This document shows positions 49,673 to 57,373 of a stretch of DNA of 64,000 bases, in pieces. Source of the DNA: Hymenobacter siberiensis (GTDB lineage Bacteria > Bacteroidota > Bacteroidia > Cytophagales > Hymenobacteraceae). The notes beneath the pieces are model-generated. The model did not search any database, was not told where the DNA came from, and saw only the letters and a program-made list of their open reading frames with translations. The stretch lies in contig NZ_JAHLZZ010000001.1 of the NCBI RefSeq assembly GCF_018967845.1, positions 1,612,001 through 1,676,000 on the forward strand. Reading direction: 5' to 3'. Each line of letters opens with the position of its first letter. Positions within the stretch are counted from its first letter, which is position 1. The translations under genes and the position numbers were made by a program.

Positions 49673-51739
49673 TTACTTGCCCGCCTGCCCGCCGGGCTTC
49701 AGCGTGCGGCCCAGCCACTCAAAAAACACCCGCTGCCAGAGTACCGAGTTTTGCGGCTTCGTCACCCAGTGCCCCTCGTTGGGCAGGTACAGAAACCGGC
49801 TCGGAATACCGCGCAGCTGCGCCGTGCCGAAGGCCTCCATCGCCTGCCCCTCGGGCACCCGAAAATCCTTGCCGCCCTGGATGACCAGAATGGGCGTATC
49901 CCAGTTTTTGACGAACATCTGGGGGTTGAATTCCTGGTAGGATTTGCTGGGCGTGGCGTCCCAGGGCGCGCCGCCCATGTCGTGCTTGGCGAAAAACATT
50001 TCCTCGGTGCTGGGGTACCAGCTGGTGAGGTTGTAGAGGCCGTCGTGCGAAATAAAGGTTTTGAAGCGGCCTTCGTGGTGGCCGGCCATGTAATACACCG
50101 CGAAACCACCGTAGCTGGCACCCACGCAGCCGCGGCGGTCCTTGTCCACAAACGGCTCCTTGCTGATGGCATCAATCGCCGAGAAATAGTCGCGGATAGC
50201 TTGGCCGCCCCAGTCGCCCGAAATAGCGTCGTTCCACTCGCGCCCGAAGCCGGGCAGGCCGCGCCGGTTGGGCGCCACCACGATGTAGCCATTGGCCGCC
50301 ATCAGCTGGAAATTCCAGCGGTAGCTCTGGCTCTGGGTGATGGGGGCCTGCGGCCCGCCCTGGCAGTAGAGCAGGGTGGGGTACTTTTTGGCCGGGTCGA
50401 AATCGGGCGGGTAAATCACATACACCTGCATCTGCTTGCCGTCGGTGGTGGTCACGCGGCGGTCCTCCACCTTGCCGAATTTGATGCCCGCCAGCTCCTG
50501 CTGGTTAATGGTGGTAAGTGGCGTTTCCTTGCCCGTTTTCAAATCCAGCCGCACGATGTCGGCGAAGGCCGAAAGGGTGGTGCGGTTGGCCACGGCCTGG
50601 TCCCGGCCCACCAGCTCAAACGCGTTGTAATTCTGCGCGCCGGTGGTGAGCTGACGGATTTTGCCGCCTTTGCCGGGCACCGCAAACAGCTGCTCCGCGC
50701 CCGTCACCACGGCCAGGAAGTAGAGGGTTTTACCGTCGGCGCTCCAGCGTACGTTGCCCGCGCTCAGCTCCGAGCCTTTGGTGATGTCAACGCGCTTTTT
50801 GCTGGCGAAATCATACACCACAATGCCGTTGCGGTCGCTCTCGAAGCCGGGCGTGGCCATACTCAGCCAGGCCACCTGCTTGCCATCGGGCGAGAAGCTG
50901 GGCTCGGTGTCGTAGCCACCCAGGCCCTCGCTCAGGTTCACGGTTTGCTGGTTGTGAATATCGTAGAGGTAAATGTCGGCGTTGGTGCTCTCGGCCTCGG
51001 CCTTGCCAGTCAGCTTGCGGCTGGTGTAGGCAATGCGGTAGCCGTCGGGCGAAAAGGCCAGCTGCTCTGAGCCGCCGTCGGGCATCAGCGGCGAGTCGAA
51101 TTTCTCGCCGGGCATCAGGTCCTTGCCGTAGCCTTCGGGCTTGCCGTCGGCGTTCAGGGGCTGAAAGAAGACGTGGCTGGCGAGGTGGTCGTCCCACACG
51201 TTCCAGTGGCGGTAGTTCAGGTCGTCGATAATTTTGGCGTCGGCCTTGGGCAGGTCCGGGAACAGGTCGAGCGTGGTCGGGCTCGATTTCACATCCTGCG
51301 TGTAGAGGATGAAATTGGCCTTTGGTGCGTATTTCAGGTTGCTCAGGCCCTGGTCGGGGAAGTCGCTGAGCTTCTGTTTGCCGCTGCCATCGGCACTCAT
51401 CACGTAGAGCTGGTCGGTGCCGCCTTCGCCCGAAATGAAGGTCAGCTTGCCATCAGGCCGCCAGTTCAGGGTGTTTTCCGAGCCGGGCGTGTCGGTGAGT
51501 TTCTTTGGCGTGCCACCGGCCACGGGCACGGTCCAGATGTCGGCGTTGCCTTTGTTCTCGGCCAGGTTGTATTTGGTGACGGTGTAAGCCACTGTTTTGC
51601 TATCGGGCGACACCTGCATTTCGCCCAGTCGGCCCAACTGCCAGAGCTTTTCGGGCGTGAGCACGGCGGATGGGGGAGGGGTTTGGGCGGCCGCCGCGAG
51701 TGGGAGCAAGGCCAGCGCGCCAAGAAAGAGCTTGTTCAT
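49673..51739 (-). CDS. S9 family prolyl-oligopeptidase-type peptidase (DPP5/acylaminoacyl-peptidase-like)
   Basis: 688 residues with signal peptide MNKLFLGALALLPLAAAAQ. N-terminal beta-propeller of WD40-like PD40 repeats (FSPDGYRIAYTSR, FSPDGKQVAWLSM, RWSADGKTLYFLA). C-terminal alpha/beta hydrolase with catalytic Ser in GASYGGFAVYY (about 541), Asp in QGGKDFRVP and His in NEGHWV. Periplasmic removal of dipeptides or acylated residues from peptides, as shown for DPP5-type enzymes of other Bacteroidota; exact specificity inferred. Confidence 0.93.
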   Translation of the reverse strand: MNKLFLGALALLPLAAAAQTPPPSAVLTPEKLWQLGRLGEMQVSPDSKTVAYTVTKYNLAENKGNADIWTVPVAGGTPKKLTDTPGSENTLNWRPDGKLTFISGEGGTDQLYVMSADGSGKQKLSDFPDQGLSNLKYAPKANFILYTQDVKSSPTTLDLFPDLPKADAKIIDDLNYRHWNVWDDHLASHVFFQPLNADGKPEGYGKDLMPGEKFDSPLMPDGGSEQLAFSPDGYRIAYTSRKLTGKAEAESTNADIYLYDIHNQQTVNLSEGLGGYDTEPSFSPDGKQVAWLSMATPGFESDRNGIVVYDFASKKRVDITKGSELSAGNVRWSADGKTLYFLAVVTGAEQLFAVPGKGGKIRQLTTGAQNYNAFELVGRDQAVANRTTLSAFADIVRLDLKTGKETPLTTINQQELAGIKFGKVEDRRVTTTDGKQMQVYVIYPPDFDPAKKYPTLLYCQGGPQAPITQSQSYRWNFQLMAANGYIVVAPNRRGLPGFGREWNDAISGDWGGQAIRDYFSAIDAISKEPFVDKDRRGCVGASYGGFAVYYMAGHHEGRFKTFISHDGLYNLTSWYPSTEEMFFAKHDMGGAPWDATPSKSYQEFNPQMFVKNWDTPILVIQGGKDFRVPEGQAMEAFGTAQLRGIPSRFLYLPNEGHWVTKPQNSVLWQRVFFEWLGRTLKPGGQAGK

Positions 51740-51743
51740 GCCC

Positions 51744-51751
51744 GAAAATTA
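51744..51751 (-). promoter_or_regulatory. Candidate -7 box (TAATTTTC) 4 nt before the S9 peptidase ATG
   Basis: One mismatch to TAnnTTTG, minus strand, then GGGC and ATG. Same spacing as deoC and the DUF4442 gene. Confidence 0.35.
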
Positions 51752-51800
51752 CAGCCTCCGGCTGGATGGCGCGTGAAAGCGCTGAGCGAGGTAATGGAGT

Positions 51801-51880
51801 TGTTTAGAAAGTTACAAAATGTCCCCGAACGGTCATGCTTCGCTGCGCTCTGCATGACCGTTCGGGGACTTTCTAAACAG
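51801..51880. repeat. Palindromic repeat with bulge
   Basis: Inner arms gtccccgaacggtcatgc (51821-51838) and complement (51852-51869). Outer arms tgtttagaaag and complement are separated on the left by a 9-nt bulge. The loop ttcgctgcgctc recalls the repeat at 7.46 kb. Confidence 0.75.
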
Positions 51881-51946
51881 CTTAAATATATATTATTCGC
51901 TATTTAATGAATAATTTTAGGCTAATCCACTTAATTCGAACGCACT

Positions 51947-52756
51947 ATGAAATCATCTTCCTTGCTGCGGCTTCTGCCGGCCAGCTTGTTGCTGAGCATG
52001 GCCCTGTTCCTGATACTGAGCCCGGCCCGGGCGTAGCAGCCTGCCCCCGCCGCGCCCGCCAAGCGCAGCCTACCGCCTATCCCCGGGCTGGGCCCCGACC
52101 CCGTGCTGCCCGCCAGCCCCACCGCCGCCCAGCAAGCCGCCTACAACCGTGAAATGGCCGAGCGCACCCGCCAGCGCTGGAACTACCTGCTCATCGATTC
52201 GCTGATGCGGGCCCGCGTGCTCAACGAGCAGCCCGATGCCCTGCTGGTCGAAACCGTGAGAAACCTCAGGCCCGGTACTGCCTTCGACGCCGACATGGGC
52301 GAAGGCCGCAACGCCATTTACCTGGCCCAGTAGGGCTGGCAGGTAACGGGGGCTGACGTGGCCGAAAAAGCTCTGGATTACGCGCAAAAAAGAGCTGCCA
52401 GCCTCGGCGTCAAAATCACCACCGAAGTAGCCGACATGGCCCAGTACGACTGGGGTACCAATAAATGGGACCTCATTGTGCTGAGCTACGCCGGCGGCCA
52501 CGACTACGCCGCCCGCATCAGGCGCGCTCCGAAACCCGGCGGCCTGGTCGTGCTCGAAGCCTTCCACATGGATGCCACCGAAAAGCTGCAGGTAGTGGGC
52601 GGCGACTACCGCGTGTTTTTCCAAACCAACGAGCTGCCTACCTTATACAAAGCCGCCGGCCTGAAAATAGTGCGCTACGAAGAGCTCATCGGCACTGCCG
52701 ACTTTACCTGGCAGCAGCTGCGGCTGGTGAAAATGGTGGCCCGGAAACCACTGTAG
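51947..52756 (+). pseudogene. Exported SAM-dependent methyltransferase-like gene with two in-frame TAG codons
   Basis: One continuous frame. Signal peptide MKSSSLLRLLPASLLL to SPARA, TAG at 52034-52036, QPAPAAPAKRSLPPIPGLG, NREMAERTRQRWNYLLIDSL, PGTAFDADMGEGRNAIYLAQ (SAM-binding motif I), TAG at 52331-52333, GWQVTGADVAEKALDYA (motif II), WDLIVLSYAG, KPGGLVVLEAFH, and QQLRLVKMVARKPL. Both stops could be former CAG codons. Possible methylation of a small molecule such as a thiol or chalcogen compound; a signal peptide on this family is notable. Either a pseudogene, an error, or translated by suppression. Confidence 0.75.
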
Positions 52757-52769
52757 CCGTCGGTATATC

Positions 52770-52812
52770 AAAACAGCGCCTCCCGTAATCGTTTGCGGGA
52801 GGCGCTGTTTTT
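52770..52812 (+). terminator. Terminator after the methyltransferase pseudogene
   Basis: 16-bp stem aaaacagcgcctcccg / complement, then T-run; symmetrical, so it may also serve the convergent small gene. Confidence 0.85.
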
Positions 52813-52855
52813 GTGGGGTGACAGCCACTTGGCATCGTTGGAACTGACCAAGAAA

Positions 52856-53044
52856 TCATTTGTCGGCTTTCTTACGGTCCGAGCCGCCGGGTTGTTTCCC
52901 GCCGCCGTCGTTTTTATTCACCGTGGCCCAGGCGCGGGCCTCGGCTTCCTTCTCCGAAACGCCTTTCTTCTCGTAGCCGTCTTCAATGTGCTCGGCCTGG
53001 CGCTTCTGCTTGTCGGTGTACTTCGATTTATCTCCCTGAGGCAT
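52856..53044 (-). CDS. Small highly charged protein (annotated elsewhere as plasmid-stabilisation-like)
   Basis: 62 residues, MPQGDKSKYTDKQKRQAEHI, then EDGYEKKGVSEKEAEARAWA, TVNK and a Gly/Lys-rich tail. This sequence type occurs widely in bacteria under the label plasmid stabilisation protein, without known function. Very hydrophilic, no membrane segment. A longer in-frame start exists upstream but would run through a terminator-like hairpin. Confidence 0.75.
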   Translation of the reverse strand: MPQGDKSKYTDKQKRQAEHIEDGYEKKGVSEKEAEARAWATVNKNDGGGKQPGGSDRKKADK

Positions 53045-53066
53045 GGCAGTAGTGAAATAAAAGTGA

Positions 53067-53103
53067 AAAAACCCGGTCCGTAGCACCGGACCACCGGGCT
53101 TTT
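53067..53103 (-). terminator. Terminator-like hairpin in the leader of the small gene
   Basis: Stem ggtccg/cggacc extended by ccc/ggg with a bulge; on the minus strand it is followed by T6 and then, 20 nt later, the ATG. It may be an attenuator or a bidirectional insulator. Confidence 0.5.
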
Positions 53104-53139
53104 TACGCACGGCAGCGGAGAGGTGTTAGGTCGAGCTTA

Positions 53140-53331
53140 GACCACAGATTTATCGGATTTTAACGGATGGGAACGGGTTTTTTGGAGTTCCGATTCAAGT
53201 GTATTTAAGTCGGAATCGCCTTTCATCCCAAAAATAAGGGCTAGATTCGACCAGCTTTTGGAGGTAGTCTGTTGGGTGGCGAACCCCAAAAAAACTGTTC
53301 CCATTCGTTAAAATCCGATAAATCTGTGGTC
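53140..53331. repeat. Long inverted-repeat (MITE-like) element, about 192 bp
   Basis: 34-bp arms with one mismatch (accacagatttatcggattt..) at 53141-53174 and 53297-53330; similarity continues inward (ggttttttgg / ccaaaaaaac). Non-coding interior. No target duplication seen. The right end abuts the GTG start of the next gene. Confidence 0.8.
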
Positions 53332-53333
53332 CT

Positions 53334-53588
53334 GTGCGTCACGTTGCCGACATCCCCCATCCCGCCGTCAAAATCACGCTCCTGGCCTGGAACGGCAAGT
53401 TCCTGCTGAAACTGGAGCAGGGCAACCTGGAACAGACCTATAAAGTGGCCGAGCTCGACCTGCTCACCGGCACCGATGCCGAGGCCCGCGAGCTGCTTGA
53501 CGACGAATTTCTGGCCGCCGCCATTGCCCGTTTCCAGGCTATGCGCGCCGATTTGCAGGCCGCCTTCGACCGCCACGAGCTGCGCTAA
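53334..53588 (+). CDS. Conserved hypothetical protein, 84 aa
   Basis: Starts at GTG directly after the inverted repeat: MRHVADIPHPAVKITLLAWN, GKFLLKLEQGNLEQTYKVAE, then a helical C-terminus. The compact alpha/beta pattern and length resemble small conserved Bacteroidota proteins; no function known. It forms a likely operon with the next two genes (gaps 24 and 25 bp). Confidence 0.65.
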   Translation: MRHVADIPHPAVKITLLAWNGKFLLKLEQGNLEQTYKVAELDLLTGTDAEARELLDDEFLAAAIARFQAMRADLQAAFDRHELR

Positions 53589-53612
53589 CCGCCGTTTTTT
53601 ACCCCCTGCGTT

Positions 53613-54341
53613 ATGTCTAAAATTTGCTTTCTGCTGCTGATGCTGGCCAGCCTGCTGGCGGGCACCCCGGCTTCGGCTCAGCTCTACGACGTGCGCCCCG
53701 GCGACGTGAACTACAACAAAAAGCCCCGTGCCGCGCTCAAAGTACAGGTTGATGGCAAGGCCACCGATGTGCGCGCGTTTTTCCAGGATTGGATGAAGAG
53801 CAGCTACAACGTGAAGTTCAAGGCCGGCGGCGTACTGGGGTTCAATAAAAGCGACGTGCTGGTGGCCCGCCAAACCCCCGCCAGCACCATTTCGGGCAAG
53901 CTGGTGGACCTTTACGCCACCATCATCGCCCCGTCGGATTCGGTGGCGGAGGTGGCCATTTTCGGTGGGTTCGATGATAATACCTTCTTCGACCCCAGCA
54001 GCACCAAAACCGAGTACGATGCCCTGCGCGCCATTGCCCAGAACTTTGCCGGGGCTGCCCGCCTCAAGGCCTACCGCGACATGATTGCCGAAGCCGAGAA
54101 GAAGCTCAAAGCCACCGAAAAGGAAAAAGAGCGACTCGAAAAGGAGCAGGCCGCACTGAGAAGCAACACCGAAGCCAACCTGGCCCGCATTGAGGAGCTG
54201 AAGAAAAAGAACGCCGAAAACCTGCTGCAATCGCGCACCGATTCGGCTTCGCAAACCAAAAACAACCTGCTGCTCGACGAAAGCCGCCTGCGCCTGCAAC
54301 GCCGCCGCGACCGCCTTTCGGCCCTCGACCGCAAAAACTAG
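53613..54341 (+). CDS. Exported hypothetical protein with C-terminal coiled coil
   Basis: 242 residues. Signal peptide ending TPASAQ. A globular part (VRPGDVNYNKKPRAALKVQV, then AFFQDWMKSSYNVKFK, SGKLVDLYATIIAPSDSVAEVAIFGGFDDNTFF) is followed by a long charged coiled coil (EAEKKLKATEKEKERLEKEQ). Unrecognised; periplasmic location inferred. Confidence 0.7.
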   Translation: MSKICFLLLMLASLLAGTPASAQLYDVRPGDVNYNKKPRAALKVQVDGKATDVRAFFQDWMKSSYNVKFKAGGVLGFNKSDVLVARQTPASTISGKLVDLYATIIAPSDSVAEVAIFGGFDDNTFFDPSSTKTEYDALRAIAQNFAGAARLKAYRDMIAEAEKKLKATEKEKERLEKEQAALRSNTEANLARIEELKKKNAENLLQSRTDSASQTKNNLLLDESRLRLQRRRDRLSALDRKN

Positions 54342-54366
54342 GCCCACCGCCGGCCGTATTCTGGTC

Positions 54367-55032
54367 ATGGACAACCCCAATTCACCCCTCGACACCCTCC
54401 GCCAGCTCAAGGAAATGCTGGATTCCGGGGCCATTACGCCCGCCGAGTTCGAAGCTTTGAAGCAGCGGCTGGTGTTCGCCACGCCTGCTACGCCGGCCCC
54501 CCTGGCCGCTCCCGAATTTATCGCTCCCGGGCCGGTGGTGCCGCCTCCGCTCCCCGTGTTCGAGCCCTCGCCCGTAGCGGTTGCGCCCAATGCGCCGCTG
54601 GCCGAAGAGCTGCCCACCCCCGCGCACTTCCCCGCCGGCCCCGAACCCCTGCCCGAGCCCGCCTGGCGAACCCGCGACGAGTTTCCGCCCATGGCTGAAG
54701 AGCCGGCCCGCAACTCGCTGGCCCTGATTCTCTCCATTGGGGGCGTACTGGCATTTCTGGCGGTGGTGCTGTACCTGAACATGAACCGGCCGCCATCGGA
54801 GCACATTTCCAGCACCAGCCAAACCGCTGCCGATTCGCTGGCCCTGGCCGCGCCCATCGAAACCGGCCCGCAGGCCGAGCCGTTGCCTACCACCGTGGCC
54901 GTTCCCGAAACCGTGCGTGTGGCACCCGCCCATCCTGCACCGGTTGTCATGCTCCGCCCCCCGCGCCCGCGCTCGGATTCTGCAGCTGTTGCCCCGCGAA
55001 CTACCGCCCTGGATTCGGCTGCGCACCAATAA
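54367..55032 (+). CDS. SHOCT-domain single-pass membrane protein
   Basis: 221 residues. N-terminal SHOCT motif (LDTLRQLKEMLDSGAITPAEFEALKQRLV), a Pro-rich cytoplasmic linker, one membrane segment near residues 118-138 (SLALILSIGGVLAFLAVVLYL), and a Pro/Ala-rich periplasmic tail. SHOCT domains usually mediate oligomerisation next to membrane parts. Third gene of the small operon; function unknown. Confidence 0.72.
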   Translation: MDNPNSPLDTLRQLKEMLDSGAITPAEFEALKQRLVFATPATPAPLAAPEFIAPGPVVPPPLPVFEPSPVAVAPNAPLAEELPTPAHFPAGPEPLPEPAWRTRDEFPPMAEEPARNSLALILSIGGVLAFLAVVLYLNMNRPPSEHISSTSQTAADSLALAAPIETGPQAEPLPTTVAVPETVRVAPAHPAPVVMLRPPRPRSDSAAVAPRTTALDSAAHQ

Positions 55033-55160
55033 GTCAGCGCCTGTCACGGGCGAGCTTACTCTTGTCTGCTCCAACGTGCGCGCCAGCCGGCCGTATGAGA
55101 AACTTCTGCCCATCCCGGCTGGTTTTTTTGCGTTTCCTGCTCTCCTAAACACCACGAAAC

Positions 55161-56333
55161 ATGTCTTTTTCCAAGCTGCTCTTGCTCAACGTGGCCGCCG
55201 GCCTGCTGCTGGCCGGCTGCTCAGCCCCTTCCGGCAAAGCCGACACGGCCGCTACCGGCTCGGCCCCCGATGCCACCGGCACCAGTGCCGATACGGCCGC
55301 CACCAATTCGCCCCTGCAAGTGGTGGCCGAGTTTACCGACCCGCAGATGGTGGGCGTGGCCGTGGCCCCTGGCGGCGAAATATTCGCCTGCTTTCCGCGT
55401 TGGGACTACAACCCCGTGTACCCCATTGCCAAAGTGGGCCCCAACAACACCCTCTCGCCGTATCCCAACGCCAGCTGGTGCATGTGGAACGACTCCGTGA
55501 AATCGGAACCGCTCAAGCACTGGATTTGCCCCCAAACCGTGTTTGCTGATAAATCGGGCATGGTCTGGATTCTAGACCCCGCCGCGCCCGGCCTGAAGTT
55601 TACCGTGCCCGGCGGCCCCAAACTGGTGAAAACCGACCCTAAAACCGGCCAGGTTCTGCTCACCATTTCTTTCCCGGCCGATGTGGCCCCGCGCAAGTCC
55701 TATCTCAACGACGTGCGCATCGACCTGCAGAACAACTACGCCTACCTCACTGAATCGGGCACCGGCGCACTGGTTGTCACCGATTTGAAAACCCTGAAAT
55801 CGCGCCGTCTGCTGGCCAGCCATCCTTCCACCAAAGCCGTGAAAGGCCTGGTCATCAAAGCTGAAGGCCACCCGATGCTCGACCCCCAGGGCAAGCCCGC
55901 CCAGTTCAATGTCGACGGCATTGCCCTGAGCACCGACAATACCTGCCTCTACTACTGCCCGCTCACCGGTCACACCCTCTACCGCATTAAAACCGCCGTC
56001 CTGCGCGATGCCGCCCTAAGCGAAGCCCAACTGGCCCAGGCAGTTGAAACCGTGGGCGAAATCCCCGCCTCCGATGGCCTCGAAATCGACGCCGCCAACA
56101 ACGTTTACCTCACTTCCTTTGAGCAAAGTGCCCTGTTGCGCCGCACGCCCGCCGGCAAAATCGAAACCGTAGCCAAGGATTCGCGCCTGCAATGGCCCGA
56201 TACCTACAGCTTCGCCGCCGACGGCAACCTGTACGTGGCCAACTCCGCCATCCACAAAACGGCCACCTGGAACAAGGGCGTGGGCCAGCCCCGCCAGCCC
56301 TTCCGCATTTTCAAAATGGCAATGCCGAAATAG
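55161..56333 (+). CDS. Major royal jelly protein (MRJP)-related lipoprotein
   Basis: 390 residues. Lipobox LLAGC in LLLAGCSAPS, an Ala/Thr-rich linker, then a six-bladed propeller with the MRJP/yellow pattern: IFACFPRWDYNP, KSYLNDVRIDLQNNYAYLTE, SGTGALVVTDLKTLKSRRLL, HPSTKAVKG, LYYCPLTGHTLYRI, LQWPDTYSFAADGNLYVANS. Bacterial members are often annotated L-dopachrome tautomerase-related; activity unproven. Probably anchored in the outer membrane. Confidence 0.88.
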   Translation: MSFSKLLLLNVAAGLLLAGCSAPSGKADTAATGSAPDATGTSADTAATNSPLQVVAEFTDPQMVGVAVAPGGEIFACFPRWDYNPVYPIAKVGPNNTLSPYPNASWCMWNDSVKSEPLKHWICPQTVFADKSGMVWILDPAAPGLKFTVPGGPKLVKTDPKTGQVLLTISFPADVAPRKSYLNDVRIDLQNNYAYLTESGTGALVVTDLKTLKSRRLLASHPSTKAVKGLVIKAEGHPMLDPQGKPAQFNVDGIALSTDNTCLYYCPLTGHTLYRIKTAVLRDAALSEAQLAQAVETVGEIPASDGLEIDAANNVYLTSFEQSALLRRTPAGKIETVAKDSRLQWPDTYSFAADGNLYVANSAIHKTATWNKGVGQPRQPFRIFKMAMPK

Positions 56334-56360
56334 GGCAATCGGCGAATTATTCAAAACGTG

Positions 56361-56395
56361 AAAAAGGCCGCACCTGACAAGGGTACGGCCTTTTT
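56361..56395. terminator. Terminator between convergent genes
   Basis: A5, stem ggccg/cggcc with a 15-nt loop, T5. Confidence 0.7.
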
Positions 56396-56426
56396 CGTGC
56401 CTTTTATAGAATAGCAATAAGTGTTT

Positions 56427-56939
56427 TTACAGCACTGCAAGGGGCTGAATCTTCACGCCCTTCTGAAAAATATCGTATTTCTCGCTGGGGTGGGTCAGCA
56501 CGTCCATGCAGTGGTGGTGGCGGCGGTTCATGGTGTCATGAATGGTGTACACGCCGTCGAGTTTGGGCGAGAGGCCGCGTACGCGCACCTTATCGCCAAA
56601 TTTGAAAGGGCCGCCCCACGGTTTCAGCAAGTCGCGCGACAGGGCCATCCAGCGCTTTTTGCTCCCATAGTGTGGTTTGATGCGGGAATTGTCAGCCGTG
56701 ATGAACGGCTCACTGTCCGTTTGGCCGGGCACGGCTTGGTAGGCGGTAGCCGTTACCGTATAAGTAAGGGCGTGGGTGACCAGCTTTTTCGCCTTAACGG
56801 CGTGTTTAAGCATGGTTCGGTGCGGTATCAGAAACTCCTCAAGCCCTTTGGCTTCGGCAGTGGGTGTGCTAGGGAAAAGCGGCGTAGTCAGGGCCGCAGC
56901 AGCAATAAGTAGGTCGGCTAATAGCTTAACATTATTCAT
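56427..56939 (-). CDS. 3D-domain (RlpA/MltA-like barrel) exported protein
   Basis: 170 residues. N-terminal signal peptide (LLADLLIAAAALTTPLFPST). 3D domain with TYTVTATAYQAVPGQTDSEPFITADN, WMALSRDLL, FKFGDKVRVRG and the Asp-rich end DGVYTIHDTMNRRHHHCMDV. Related double-psi-barrel proteins act on or bind peptidoglycan; the conserved Asp residues are present. Activity unknown. Confidence 0.82.
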   Translation of the reverse strand: MNNVKLLADLLIAAAALTTPLFPSTPTAEAKGLEEFLIPHRTMLKHAVKAKKLVTHALTYTVTATAYQAVPGQTDSEPFITADNSRIKPHYGSKKRWMALSRDLLKPWGGPFKFGDKVRVRGLSPKLDGVYTIHDTMNRRHHHCMDVLTHPSEKYDIFQKGVKIQPLAVL

Positions 56940-57314
56940 TAAAATGGTATTCGTACGCCCGCCAAAATGCCCGGCGGTATAGGCCCTGCCCGGGCTAAAA
57001 ACACGGGCAGAAAGTGATTAACGGTTTGATTAGCAGATAAGTTCAGGTGAATCTGAATGCGCAATTCGAAAGCAGCCTGACGGCACGTGAGGGTATTATA
57101 TAGAAAAAAATTAATATAAATCAGGGGTGCTTTTGTTGCCCGTTGGACCCTGGCTTTTGGGCTGAGCACACCTGATACAGGAGGACCTACTTAGAAATTA
57201 AAACCCGTCATCCTGGCATTTTTCGATAAATTGACAAGCCAAGTCACCGTGCAGGCTAATGAGAGTGAGCGTATGTTGCTGACTATTAAAAAAATTTGTA
57301 TAGTCGCATACAGG
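56940..57314. other. Intergenic region upstream of sucA
   Basis: About 375 bp, AT-rich in the second half, no supported gene. It contains a small hairpin catacagg..cctgtat overlapping the sucA promoter candidate. Confidence 0.4.
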
Positions 57315-57346
57315 TTTTTGCCTGTATCATAAGCACCTTACTTTTA
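57315..57346 (+). promoter_or_regulatory. Candidate promoter of sucA
   Basis: TTTTTG (57315-57320), 18-nt spacer, TACTTTTA (57339-57346, one mismatch to TAnnTTTG), 27 nt before the ATG. The atacagg/cctgtat hairpin straddles the -33 box. Confidence 0.4.
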
Positions 57347-57373
57347 CAGGGCCTTACCTAAGCTGAATTCCCA

